64,000 nt of DNA from Spirochaetia bacterium (GTDB taxonomy: Bacteria > Spirochaetota > Spirochaetia > Treponematales > Breznakiellaceae): NCBI GenBank assembly GCA_025997715.1, contig BNUY01000002.1:1-64000 (forward strand). Direction: 5' to 3'. This document shows positions 6,328-14,992 of the stretch, piece after piece (position 1 is the stretch's first letter; each line of letters starts with the position of its first letter). The translations under genes were made by a program, and so were the position numbers. Under the pieces are notes generated by a model that saw only the letters and a program-made list of their open reading frames with translations, was not told the DNA's origin and did not search any database.

Positions 6328-7917
6328 TTATTTCAAATATTCACCGGCGGCTTTTTCAATCACAAGCCCCTGTGTATAGTGCTGCATAAAGGCGGTAAAG
6401 CCCTGTACATCCTTCATGTCCGGCTCAACCAATGTTCCTGCATTCTTGCCGAACACTTTTTGTGCGAGGAACGCTTCAAGCGATTTTACTGAATCGCCTG
6501 ATTCACCGGTGTTTTTTTGCTGCATGTAAGCCGCAAGGAGCGCGATACCCCATGCACCGCCTTCACCGGCGGTTTCCATTACCGCAACCGGTGTATGCAA
6601 TGCCGCCGCCATCAGCTTTTGGCCAACGCCCTTTGTTTTGAACAGGCCCCCGTGGCCAAGCAGTTTATCAAGCCGGACATGCTCTTTTTCCGTAAGAATA
6701 TCCATGCCTAGTTTCAGGGAGGCCATGGAGGAAAAAAGGAGGGAACGCATAAAATTCGCCAGGCTAAGGCGGCTGTCCGGTGTGCGTACAAAGAGCGGAC
6801 GCCCCTGTTCAACGCCGGTGACCGGCTCCCCCGCATAGTAATTGTAGGAAAGGAGGCCGCCGCAATCGGCGTCACCTGAAAGGGCCGCGGCGTAAAGGTC
6901 ATCGTAGAGCCTGCCCTTGTCAACTTTGACCCCGAATGTTTCGGTTACTTCGCCGAACAATTTTACCCAGGCGTCAATGTCTGAAGTACAGTTGTTGCAA
7001 TGAGCCATGGCCACCGGTTTTCCCGCAGGGGTGGTAACCATATCGATCTCCGGATACACCCGGGACAATTCTTTTTCCAGCACGACCATCGCAAAGACCG
7101 AGGTGCCCGCCGAAACATTACCGGTGCGAACAGCAACACTATTTGTCGCAACCATGCCGGTGCCCGCATCCCCTTCGGGGGGGCATAGGGGAATGCCGGA
7201 CTTAAGGGCGCCTGTCGGGTCAAGCAATGCGGCGCCATGAGCGGTGAGGGCTCCGGCGTTTTCACCGGCGGTCAAAACTCGCGGCAGTATATCATTTAGT
7301 TTCCAGCCAAAGTGCAAACCACCGGTAAGCGAATCAAATTGACCAACCATTTTCGCATTAAAGTTGTTCGTTTTGCTGTCAATGGGGAACATGCCGGAGG
7401 CGTCATCAATGCCCAGCACTTTTTCACCGGTCAGCTTCCAGTGTACGTAACCCGCAAGGGTGGTAAAAAACGCGACATCCTTTACGTGCGCTTCCTTATT
7501 CAAAATCGACTGGTAGAGGTGCGCAATACTCCAGCGCAGGGGAATATTAAAACGGAACTCATCCGTAAGCAGCTTTGCCGCCTGTTCAGTACTGGTGTTG
7601 CGCCAGGTACGGAACGGTGCAAGCTGTTTGCCGTCCTTGTCAAAGGCCAAATACCCGTGCATCATGGCGGAAATGCCGATGGCCCCTACGTTGGAAAGGG
7701 GGGCGCCATAACGGCTGCGGAAATCATCGGATAGTTCCTTAACGGCGGCTTTGAGGCCGCTCCAGACATCATCCAGGTGATAGGTCCAAACGCCGTCCTC
7801 CAGCCGGTTTTCCCAGGCAAAACCGCCCGATGCAAGGGTTGCGTAATCCTCCCCAATCAGCACCGCTTTAATGCGGGTGGAACCCAGTTCTATACCCAGC
7901 GTTGTTTTCCCGTTCAT
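6328..7917 (-). CDS. FGGY-family carbohydrate kinase (probable L-ribulokinase)
   Basis: 529 residues. The N-terminal phosphate motif [15 protein letters not shown] is at residues 8-22, followed by the FGGY_N core ([16 protein letters not shown]). The C-terminal half has the FGGY signature region with [16 protein letters not shown] and [17 protein letters not shown]. The position directly upstream of araA makes L-ribulose the likely substrate. It is not a close AraB type, so other pentuloses cannot be excluded. ATG at 7917 has a GGAGC site. A strong promoter (7954-7983) and a palindrome lie just upstream, so the pair can be transcribed apart from the transporter genes. Confidence 0.85.
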   Translation of the reverse strand: MNGKTTLGIELGSTRIKAVLIGEDYATLASGGFAWENRLEDGVWTYHLDDVWSGLKAAVKELSDDFRSRYGAPLSNVGAIGISAMMHGYLAFDKDGKQLAPFRTWRNTSTEQAAKLLTDEFRFNIPLRWSIAHLYQSILNKEAHVKDVAFFTTLAGYVHWKLTGEKVLGIDDASGMFPIDSKTNNFNAKMVGQFDSLTGGLHFGWKLNDILPRVLTAGENAGALTAHGAALLDPTGALKSGIPLCPPEGDAGTGMVATNSVAVRTGNVSAGTSVFAMVVLEKELSRVYPEIDMVTTPAGKPVAMAHCNNCTSDIDAWVKLFGEVTETFGVKVDKGRLYDDLYAAALSGDADCGGLLSYNYYAGEPVTGVEQGRPLFVRTPDSRLSLANFMRSLLFSSMASLKLGMDILTEKEHVRLDKLLGHGGLFKTKGVGQKLMAAALHTPVAVMETAGEGGAWGIALLAAYMQQKNTGESGDSVKSLEAFLAQKVFGKNAGTLVEPDMKDVQGFTAFMQHYTQGLVIEKAAGEYLK

Positions 7918-7928
7918 TTCGCGCTCCT

Positions 7929-7947
7929 TGATTTAGCATTTAAATCA
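7929..7947. promoter_or_regulatory. Palindromic operator candidate at kinase-araA start
   Basis: TGATTTA-GCATT-TAAATCA, a perfect 7-bp inverted repeat with a 5-bp centre. It begins at the predicted transcription start of the kinase-araA promoter and lies 11 bp from the kinase ATG. The position suits a repressor site; the binding protein is unknown. Confidence 0.5.
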
Positions 7948-7953
7948 GGAAAT

Positions 7954-7983
7954 AGTATACGCCTAAAAATGCGATTCTGTCAA
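7954..7983 (-). promoter_or_regulatory. Promoter of the sugar kinase-araA pair
   Basis: On the minus strand TTGACA (7978-7983), 18-bp spacer, TATACT (7954-7959); predicted start near 7947. It lies in the 86-bp gap after the yjfF-like permease. Confidence 0.65.
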
Positions 7984-8003
7984 CAAACATTTGAAAATGA
8001 AGT

Positions 8004-9011
8004 CTATTTCCCCTTATCCCCCACCGCCACGATAAAGCGCTGCAGGCCGATAAAAGCCAGGAGCAGAACCCCCACGGTAATCTTGGTCCACCAAGAATTG
8101 ATAGTTCCGTTGAACATGATAAGGGACTGGATAATCCCCAGGGTCAGCACCCCGAACACCGATCCGAACACATATCCTGTGCCGCCCGCCAGGAGGGTTC
8201 CCCCGATAACCACCGCGGCGATGACATCCATCTCCATACCCTGGGCGTGCAGCCCGTAACCGGAGAGCATATAAAAGCTGAATACCACCCCGGACATGGC
8301 GGAACAAAAACCGTTGAAGGTATAGATCAGTATTTTGGTCCGCTTCACCGGGATGGCCATGAGCAGGGCGGACGTCTCGTTGCCGCCGATGGCGTAAATG
8401 TTTCTGCCGAATTTGGTGTACAGGGAAATATAGATACCCGCCAGGATAATCACCAGGGCGATAATCACGTTGATGGAGATAAAGCCCGCGTGGCCAAAGC
8501 GAAGTTTCCAGAGCGCCAGGGCCTGCATGGTTTTATCCCGCATGGCGATGGACTGGATGCTGATCAGGTAACAGGCGCCCCGGGCAAAGAACATCCCCGC
8601 CAGGGTTGCGATAAAGGGCGGCACATTCCAGTGGGCGATCATCAGCCCCATCCCGAAGCCCATGAGGCTCCCTGCGGCCAGGGCGATGAGGGTAGCGAGG
8701 AAGGGATTCATGTGGGCGAATTCGGTGAGGGAGGCAATAACCATGGTGGTAAAGGCCAGCACGGAACCTACCGAAAGATCGATGCCCCCGGAGAGAATCA
8801 CCAGGGTCATCCCCGTGGCGGATACCAGGAGGAAGGCCTTGTCGATGAAGAGATTGAAAAAAGTCTGAGCACTGAAAAATCCGCGGTACAATACGGAACC
8901 GGCGATAAAGGCAATAAAGAAAAGTACCGCAGCGGCGATAACCGAAATATATTTTGAGCTGAGAAAGCCAAGACGCGGTTTGGAGGCGGACTTAAGTTCG
9001 AGCGTATTCAT
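8004..9011 (-). CDS. yjfF: Sugar ABC transporter permease, YjfF-like
   Basis: 335-residue hydrophobic protein of the BPD_transp_2 (RbsC-like) family, with about eight to ten membrane helices. Conserved segments include MTLVILSGGIDLSVGSVLA near residue 75 and AVVIGGTLLAGGTGYVFGSVFG near residue 270. Gene order with the upstream permease, ATPase and binding protein matches E. coli ytfQRT-yjfF, a galactofuranose importer. Related systems carry L-arabinose in other bacteria, which fits araA next door. It overlaps the ytfT-like gene by 4 bp, suggesting translational coupling. Confidence 0.88.
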   Translation of the reverse strand: MNTLELKSASKPRLGFLSSKYISVIAAAVLFFIAFIAGSVLYRGFFSAQTFFNLFIDKAFLLVSATGMTLVILSGGIDLSVGSVLAFTTMVIASLTEFAHMNPFLATLIALAAGSLMGFGMGLMIAHWNVPPFIATLAGMFFARGACYLISIQSIAMRDKTMQALALWKLRFGHAGFISINVIIALVIILAGIYISLYTKFGRNIYAIGGNETSALLMAIPVKRTKILIYTFNGFCSAMSGVVFSFYMLSGYGLHAQGMEMDVIAAVVIGGTLLAGGTGYVFGSVFGVLTLGIIQSLIMFNGTINSWWTKITVGVLLLAFIGLQRFIVAVGDKGK

Positions 9012-10066
9012 ACAAGCGCCTCCTTTTTTCCACTACCCAGTTTTGTAAAGAAGCCGCTCACCACACTGGATTGGAGGAAACACACCAATACTACCACCAG
9101 GGATTTAACCACCAGGGAAACTTCCGGGGGCACCCCAAAGGCGTAGATGGTGGTGGTCAGGGTCTGAATGAGCAGGGCTCCCACCAGGCTTCCGGAAAGG
9201 CTAAACTTGCCCCCTGCCATACTGGTACCGCCGATAACCGCCGCGAGTATGGCGTCCAGTTCGGTATTGAGCCCCGCGTTATTGGCGTCCGCCGATTTTA
9301 CATTGGAACAGATGATGAGCCCCGCCACCCCGGCGCAGAAGCCGCAGAAAATAAAACTGAACAGTTTTACCGCCCGTTCGTTGATCCCCGCGTACCAGCT
9401 TGCTTCGTTATTACCCCCCACGGATTCAATAAAGAGCCCCAGGGATGTCCGGCGGGTAAAAATACCCGCAAGGGCAAACACAAAAAGGGCGATGAAAATG
9501 GCAAAGGGGAAACCCAGGAGCCACCCGCCGCCTATAAAGAAAAAGGGTTTGTAATACACCGTGATGATCTGGCCTGAGGTAATGAGCTGGGCTATCCCCC
9601 GGCCCGCCACCATCAGTACCAGTGTGGCCACAATGGGCTGGATCTTCCCGTAGGTTACGAGGATTCCGTTCCACAACCCCAAGGCCATTGCCAACCCTAA
9701 GGAAATGATTATCGCCAGGATCATGGGGGTCTCGGTCACATAGGTCTGAACGCCGTCTACCATTACTAAGTTGCCCCCAATCAGTTTTGAAACCATGGCC
9801 GCGGTGATGGCGATGATCGCCCCTACGGAAAGATCCGTGCCGCCGGTGGAGGCGATGACCAGGGTCATGCCCATTGAAAGGAGCATCAGCGGCGCACCCC
9901 GGTTCAGGATGTCGATGAGGGTTCCAAAGAGATGCCCCTCCCGGATAGTAATGACAAAAAAGTTTTTCGTAAAAAACAGGTTGAACAGCAATAATAAGGC
10001 AAGCACAATCAGTGCGCTGAAGACTTTACTTTTCGCCATGCTTTGGATAGCCGTTTTTCCCGCCAT
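9008..10066 (-). CDS. ytfT: Sugar ABC transporter permease, YtfT-like
   Basis: 352 residues, inner-membrane permease of the RbsC-like family and partner of the YjfF-like protein. The typical loop segment MTLVIASTGGTDLSVGAIIA lies near residue 62 and AAVIGGTSMAGGKFSLSGSL near residue 280. ATG at 10066 has an AGGAGG site. It lies 9 bp after the ATPase gene in an operon that starts at the YtfQ-like binding protein. Confidence 0.88.
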   Translation of the reverse strand: MAGKTAIQSMAKSKVFSALIVLALLLLFNLFFTKNFFVITIREGHLFGTLIDILNRGAPLMLLSMGMTLVIASTGGTDLSVGAIIAITAAMVSKLIGGNLVMVDGVQTYVTETPMILAIIISLGLAMALGLWNGILVTYGKIQPIVATLVLMVAGRGIAQLITSGQIITVYYKPFFFIGGGWLLGFPFAIFIALFVFALAGIFTRRTSLGLFIESVGGNNEASWYAGINERAVKLFSFIFCGFCAGVAGLIICSNVKSADANNAGLNTELDAILAAVIGGTSMAGGKFSLSGSLVGALLIQTLTTTIYAFGVPPEVSLVVKSLVVVLVCFLQSSVVSGFFTKLGSGKKEALV

Positions 10067-10075
10067 GCCCGCCTC

Positions 10076-11599
10076 CTAAGCCGCGCCGCCGGAATCGGCG
10101 GCGATGGTTTTCAGAATTTTTTCTTCCTCCAGGTCTTCTCCCGTTATTTCGGCGATCTTCTTCCGGTCCCGCATGATAGCCACACGGTCGGAACAGCGGA
10201 TAACCTCTTCTATCTCCGAAGAGATGAAGATCAGGGACATCCCCTCATCGCAGAGCCGCATGGCCAGGTTCATGATTTCCGCCTTGGCCGCAACATCAAT
10301 GCCCCGGGTGGGCTCGTCCAAAATAAGCAGCGCAGGATTAGTAACCAGCCAGCGGGCAAGGATCACCTTTTGTTGGTTGCCGCCGGAAAGGTTCTTCACC
10401 GGCATATCCGCCCCCGGCGTAATGATCCCCAGTTTTCTTATATACTCCGCCGCTATCTCCGCCTGTTTTTTCAAGGGAAGGTACTTGAAGATCCCCTGCT
10501 TTGCCTGCATGGCGAGGATGATATTTTCCCGTACCGAAAGATCGTGGATAAGGCCGTTCTTTTTCCGGTCCTCCGGGCAGAAGGCAATAAGCGCATTAAT
10601 CGCATCCCGGGGCTTTTTGAAAATCTTTCTGTGTTTTTTTAACAGCAGCTCCCCGTTATCCGCTTCCTCTATGCCGAAGAGGAGATTAGCCACCTCGGTT
10701 CTGCCGGACCCCAGCAATCCTGCAAAGCCCAGGGTCTCGCCCTTATGTACCGTAAGGTCAAAGGGTTCCACCACATGCTTTTTGCCAAGGGCTTTTGCCT
10801 CGATTAGAACTTCATTTTGTTCCTTGCCGGCGGCGTTTTTCTCCCGTTTTTTCAGGGAAGAAAAATCCTTGCCCACCATCTTGGAAATCAATTCCAGCCG
10901 GGGCAGCTCTTGTAAAACATATTCCCCGATGAGCCTGCCGTTCCGCAGAACCGTTACCCGGTCGCAGAGTTCATAGACCTGATCAAGGAAGTGGGAGATG
11001 AATATGACCGACAGCCCATCGTCACGGAGCTTGCGGATCGTGGAGAACAACTGTTCAACCTCGGGCCGGTCAAGGCTGGAGGTCGGCTCGTCCAGGATAA
11101 GGATTCGGGAGTGCATATCCACCGCCCGCGCAATGGCGATCATCTGCTTAATCGCCACCGGGTAGGACCCCAAAAGTTTGGTAACATCTATACTAATGTT
11201 AAGCCGCCGGAGCGCTTCTTCCGCGCTTGATGTGATTTGTTTCCAACTTATTTTGCCGAACCGGGTTTTTTGCCGCCCGGCGTATATATTTTCCGCAACA
11301 CTGAGATTGTCGCAGAGGTTGATTTCCTGATATACCGAATTGACCCCGTACTGGCGGGCTTCCAGGGGGCTTCCGGGATTAAAATCGGCCCCCTCAAGGA
11401 GCATGGTCCCGCCGTCTTTTTTATTGACCCCGGTGAGTACTTTGATAAGAGTAGATTTCCCCGCGCCGTTCTCCCCCATGATGGAATGTATTTCTTTTCG
11501 CCGGAGGGTAAAATCAACATTGTCCAGGGCCTTTACCCCGGGAAAATTCATATTGATCCCCGACATGTGCAGTACGATATCCGCATCGGGCTTTCCCAT
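10076..11599 (-). CDS. ytfR: Sugar ABC transporter ATPase with two nucleotide-binding domains, YtfR-like
   Basis: About 507 residues with tandem ABC domains. The first has Walker A GENGAGKST and Walker B ILILDEPTSSL, with a divergent signature (YPVAIKQMIAIARA). The second has the degenerate P-loop GLLGSGRTEV, the signature LSGGNQQKVILARWL and LLILDEPTRGID. That asymmetry is normal for RbsA/MglA/YtfR ATPases. The ATG at 11599 is preferred to 11623 because a GGGGGAGGGGG stretch precedes it. It energises the YtfT/YjfF channel on the cytoplasmic face. Confidence 0.88.
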   Translation of the reverse strand: MGKPDADIVLHMSGINMNFPGVKALDNVDFTLRRKEIHSIMGENGAGKSTLIKVLTGVNKKDGGTMLLEGADFNPGSPLEARQYGVNSVYQEINLCDNLSVAENIYAGRQKTRFGKISWKQITSSAEEALRRLNISIDVTKLLGSYPVAIKQMIAIARAVDMHSRILILDEPTSSLDRPEVEQLFSTIRKLRDDGLSVIFISHFLDQVYELCDRVTVLRNGRLIGEYVLQELPRLELISKMVGKDFSSLKKREKNAAGKEQNEVLIEAKALGKKHVVEPFDLTVHKGETLGFAGLLGSGRTEVANLLFGIEEADNGELLLKKHRKIFKKPRDAINALIAFCPEDRKKNGLIHDLSVRENIILAMQAKQGIFKYLPLKKQAEIAAEYIRKLGIITPGADMPVKNLSGGNQQKVILARWLVTNPALLILDEPTRGIDVAAKAEIMNLAMRLCDEGMSLIFISSEIEEVIRCSDRVAIMRDRKKIAEITGEDLEEEKILKTIAADSGGAA

Positions 11600-11710
11600 C
11601 ACATCCCCCTCCCCCTTGTTCATTCATTATACAACAAGAACATCCCAACCGCAACCCTGTTGTTGCGGCGGAGATGTCATTACATCAAGATGCGTTTGTT
11701 TTACGAAGTA

Positions 11711-12778
11711 CTAATACTGCCGTGAGGGATAAGCCGCCGCGGCGTTGCTCTGGTCGTAGTCGCTCTCTTTGGAAACGACCCACTTCTCAACCGGTTTCTT
11801 GTTGAGAATATTCACGGCGGTTTCCATTACCTGGGGACCAAGCAGGGGGTTACATTCAATGGAGGCATTCATCGTGCCCGCAACCATTGCTTCGAAGGCG
11901 CCCTTCACCGCATCGATACCGACGATGATGATGTCCTTACCGGGAACCTTGCCGGCTTCCTGAATGGCCTGGATGGCGCCGATGGCCATATCATCATTGT
12001 GGGCAAAGAGAATGTCGATGTCGTTGCCGTTGGATTTCATGAAGGCTTCCATGACCTGCTTCCCCTGGGCTCGGGTAAAGTCACCGGTCTGGCTCAGGAT
12101 GATCTTGAATTTGCCGTCCGCGCTGGTTCCCAGGGCGGATGCCGCAGGAATCCCAAAGGTATCGCGGAAACCCTTAAAGCGGCCGGTCATGGCGGAGGAA
12201 CCGACGGTGCCCTGTAGTTCTACGATGTTGTAGACGCTTTTGCCGGGCTTAATTTTGGCGGCATTGGCTATCAGCCATGCGGCCGCCCGGTTTCCTTCCT
12301 GCTCCATGTCGGAGCCGATAAAGGCGGTAAACCAGTTATCGGGATCGTTCTTGTCGTTGGGATTGGCGGCTACCCGGTCCGATCCTTCGATACTGCGGTC
12401 TACACAAATCGTAGGGATCCCCGCGTCAAGACATTCCTTGAGAATCGCTTCCCAGCCGGTTTCAACCACCGGGGTAAAGGCGATGATGTCAACCTTCTGT
12501 TGAATAAAGGTGCGGATGGCCTGGAGCTGGTTCTGCTGCTGCTGCTGGGCATCGGAGAAACGGAGATCAATATTCCATTCCGCCGCCGCGGCCTTTACCG
12601 AGTTGGTGCAGGCGGTCCGCCACTCGGATTCCGCGCCAATCTGGGAATATCCCATCACGATCTTGCGATCCATACCCTTGGTTACGCCGCCGGAACTTCC
12701 GCCGCCCTGCTGCCCGCCGCCCGCAAAGGCAAAGGACGCCGTTGCCAGGGCCAATACAAACACTGCTAATTTCTTCAT
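11711..12778 (-). CDS. ytfQ: Sugar ABC transporter substrate-binding protein, YtfQ-like
   Basis: 355 residues. Signal peptide MKKLAVFVLALATASFAFA, then a Gly/Gln-rich linker and a periplasmic-binding-protein type I fold. YtfQ-type segments GYSQIGAESEWRTA, TPVVETGWEAILKECLDAGIP and VDRSIEGSD are clear. Known relatives bind galactofuranose or other furanoses, including arabinose. First gene of the transporter operon, with GGAGGAAG upstream. It is a paralogue of the binding lipoprotein encoded at 16513-17523. Confidence 0.9.
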   Translation of the reverse strand: MKKLAVFVLALATASFAFAGGGQQGGGSSGGVTKGMDRKIVMGYSQIGAESEWRTACTNSVKAAAAEWNIDLRFSDAQQQQQNQLQAIRTFIQQKVDIIAFTPVVETGWEAILKECLDAGIPTICVDRSIEGSDRVAANPNDKNDPDNWFTAFIGSDMEQEGNRAAAWLIANAAKIKPGKSVYNIVELQGTVGSSAMTGRFKGFRDTFGIPAASALGTSADGKFKIILSQTGDFTRAQGKQVMEAFMKSNGNDIDILFAHNDDMAIGAIQAIQEAGKVPGKDIIIVGIDAVKGAFEAMVAGTMNASIECNPLLGPQVMETAVNILNKKPVEKWVVSKESDYDQSNAAAAYPSRQY

Positions 12779-12981
12779 AATCTTCCTCCAAATATAAAAC
12801 GAATATGATTTATTTTACCCCGGTTCCCCCGGACTGTACATGAAAATAATTATTGAAATTGGTTGACCTTTTTCTTGAGTACCCGGAAAGGTATGATTTT
12901 TTACGGGGAAAGCTTAGCTTTTTTCTTTAAGTGGAAAAAAGAGACCTTGACCTATCCTGAATAGCCGCTTATATTGTATTT
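12779..12981. promoter_or_regulatory. Divergent intergenic region, with promoter TTGACC-17-TATATT for the 12982 gene
   Basis: Separates the leftward ytfQ-like gene from the rightward small membrane protein. On the plus strand TTGACC (12947-12952), 17 bp, TATATT (12970-12975) ends 6 nt before the ATG at 12982. No equally clear promoter was found for the ytfQ side. Confidence 0.5.
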
Positions 12982-13341
12982 ATGACCGGATGGGACGGTT
13001 TTGACAGAATATTGAATGGGCTCTCTCCTGTGGCTCTGGCCATCCTCCTCATCGCCGCTGTGGCGGGGGTTGTTATCTTCATAATAGGCTTTTCCAGGCG
13101 GGGCATGAACTTTGTGAAGTACGGCTTCGGACACACCATGCTGGACAGTTCCCTTGAAAGCCGTTTTGATAGCCTTGAAGCGAAGATCGGCGCTATGGAT
13201 ACCAAGATCAGCCTAATTGAAACAAATCATTTTGCCCACCTCAAAGGTTATCTGGAACTTCTTAACGGTATCTTTCTTGACAAGAATATCATCAACAACG
13301 AAATGAAAGCCCGTCTGGACAATGAACTGCGGGGTATGTAA
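12982..13341 (+). CDS. Small membrane protein with coiled coil, probably leaderless
   Basis: 119 residues: one transmembrane helix at about residues 14-37 (ALAILLIAAVAGVVIFIIGF), a short basic stretch, then a predicted coiled coil (SLESRFDSLEAKIGAMDTKI and beyond). Not recognised as a named family. It lies alone on the plus strand between the ytfQ-like gene and the response regulator. There is no Shine-Dalgarno site; the -10 box ends 6 nt upstream of the ATG, so the mRNA is probably leaderless. Confidence 0.65.
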   Translation: MTGWDGFDRILNGLSPVALAILLIAAVAGVVIFIIGFSRRGMNFVKYGFGHTMLDSSLESRFDSLEAKIGAMDTKISLIETNHFAHLKGYLELLNGIFLDKNIINNEMKARLDNELRGM

Positions 13342-13353
13342 CGCTGTTTTTCC

Positions 13354-14991
13354 TTAGCCCGTTTCCCGGCCTTTCCCCTTCCCATTCCGGTATTCCCGTG
13401 GTGACAACCCGGTGTTTTTCTTAAAGATAAAGCTGAAATAGTGTGGATCGTTAAACCCCGTTTCCTCCGCAATATCGGCGTTCTTCATGGCGGTATTTTC
13501 CAGGAGCTGTTTTGCCTTGTCAATCCGCACACGGGTAAGGTATTCAATAAAATTCTCCCCCGTATCCTGGGCAAAAACCGTACTCAGGTGATTGGGGCTG
13601 ATGCCCACATGGGAAGCAACGGTGTGGAGGGAAATGTCCTGATCCCGGTAATGCCGGTCGATAAACCCCTTAGCCTTTAGAACAACCGACTGGTACCGGC
13701 CCTCCATCCGGGAATCCCTGAATTCGATTACCGCGGTAAACAGGGCTTTCATTTTTTTATTGAAGGTTTCCCGGGAACTGATAATTTCGTTTATTTCATG
13801 CCGGTTCAGGCTGAAGGGGATAACCGTGTTAATATCCCCGTTAAACTCTTCTATTATCTTGGAAGCCGCCACAATTATTTCCCCCAGCATAAAATATTCC
13901 AGGATTGGATCTTCTCCTGCGCTGTCCTTTAGTAATGCAGTGTATTCTCCGAGAATGGCGTCAATATCTTTTTTTGAGGCATAGCGGAATTTTGCCCAGA
14001 GGATATCCCCGTCAAAATTGAGCAGCCCCGTTTGATCAAACAGGCGATCGCTCCCCTTCTCTGCCTGCAAACCGGCGCAGTCGGAGATTTGCAGTAAGCC
14101 GGCGGCGGTTTCGTTATTAACAATCCGGTCGGCCTTAAAATAGGATGTGCTTACCTCCCCGAGCCTGCTCACCGCCCCTCCTATGCCGATGGCAACCTTG
14201 CAGTCCGTATTGCGTTCAACCTCAAACTTGATCGCCTGGGCAATGGAGTACACCGACTCTTCCAGTGAATCATCAGGCACGCCGGGCATGTCAGACATAC
14301 CTTTGATAAGCATGATATACTTGTTCTCGTCCCCCTGAAAGAGTATGACATTGGAATATTTTTCTGTTATGGAACGGATAATTAGTTTTACTGCAAAAAG
14401 CGGAGAATGACTTTTCTGATTAGGGGACACGCCAATCACCGCCGCCGTATAGGAATGGGCAATAAGATCGATACCCAGTTCCCGCGCCTTTTCGATGGCC
14501 GCCGGGGTGGAGATTTTCCCGTTTATAAAATCCCTTAGCCACCCTTCCCGGAGGGTGTCCGAATGGGACTGCGCCTGCTGTTTAAGGTGCTCAATGTTGA
14601 GGAGTTCTGTTTTCTCCGCATCGATCCTGCGGGCAATTTTGTCCAGGGTTTGGAGCATATCCTGGGATGACACCGGTTTAAGGAGGTATTCCTCGACCCC
14701 CACGGATATTGCCTCCCGGGCATACTCAAATTCATCGTGCCCGGACAGTATTATTATTTTTATCCAGGGCAGGGTTTTTTTTACAATCCGTGAAAGGCTC
14801 AGGCCGTCCATAAAGGGCATACGGATGTCGGTTATCAGAATATCCGGCTTTATATCTTTTATGATTGACAGCGCCATCTCGCCGTCCGGGGCTTCCCCCG
14901 CAAATGTATAGGAAGTTTTATCCCAGGGAATACTGTTTCTAATTCCCTCCCGAACGACAATCTCGTCCTCAACGATAAACACTTTATACAT
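13354..14991 (-). CDS. Response regulator, YesN/AraC type
   Basis: 545 residues. N-terminal receiver domain with phospho-acceptor Asp in DILITDIRMP near residue 55 and the conserved Lys in YLLKPVSS near 106. A long central region of unknown fold follows, then a C-terminal AraC-type double helix-turn-helix (about residues 440-540, ending FNDPHYFSFIFKKNTGLSPREYR). Encoded 1 bp after its histidine kinase. Probable role: activates sugar-uptake genes nearby (the YtfQRT-YjfF operon is the obvious target), by inference from position. Confidence 0.88.
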   Translation of the reverse strand: MYKVFIVEDEIVVREGIRNSIPWDKTSYTFAGEAPDGEMALSIIKDIKPDILITDIRMPFMDGLSLSRIVKKTLPWIKIIILSGHDEFEYAREAISVGVEEYLLKPVSSQDMLQTLDKIARRIDAEKTELLNIEHLKQQAQSHSDTLREGWLRDFINGKISTPAAIEKARELGIDLIAHSYTAAVIGVSPNQKSHSPLFAVKLIIRSITEKYSNVILFQGDENKYIMLIKGMSDMPGVPDDSLEESVYSIAQAIKFEVERNTDCKVAIGIGGAVSRLGEVSTSYFKADRIVNNETAAGLLQISDCAGLQAEKGSDRLFDQTGLLNFDGDILWAKFRYASKKDIDAILGEYTALLKDSAGEDPILEYFMLGEIIVAASKIIEEFNGDINTVIPFSLNRHEINEIISSRETFNKKMKALFTAVIEFRDSRMEGRYQSVVLKAKGFIDRHYRDQDISLHTVASHVGISPNHLSTVFAQDTGENFIEYLTRVRIDKAKQLLENTAMKNADIAEETGFNDPHYFSFIFKKNTGLSPREYRNGKGKGRETG

Positions 14992-14992
14992 A

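Noticed and set aside
8247-8957. Plus-strand protein of 236 residues, rich in His, Gly and Glu
   Set aside because: Antisense shadow of the YjfF-like permease; GC-rich genes here often leave long open antisense frames.
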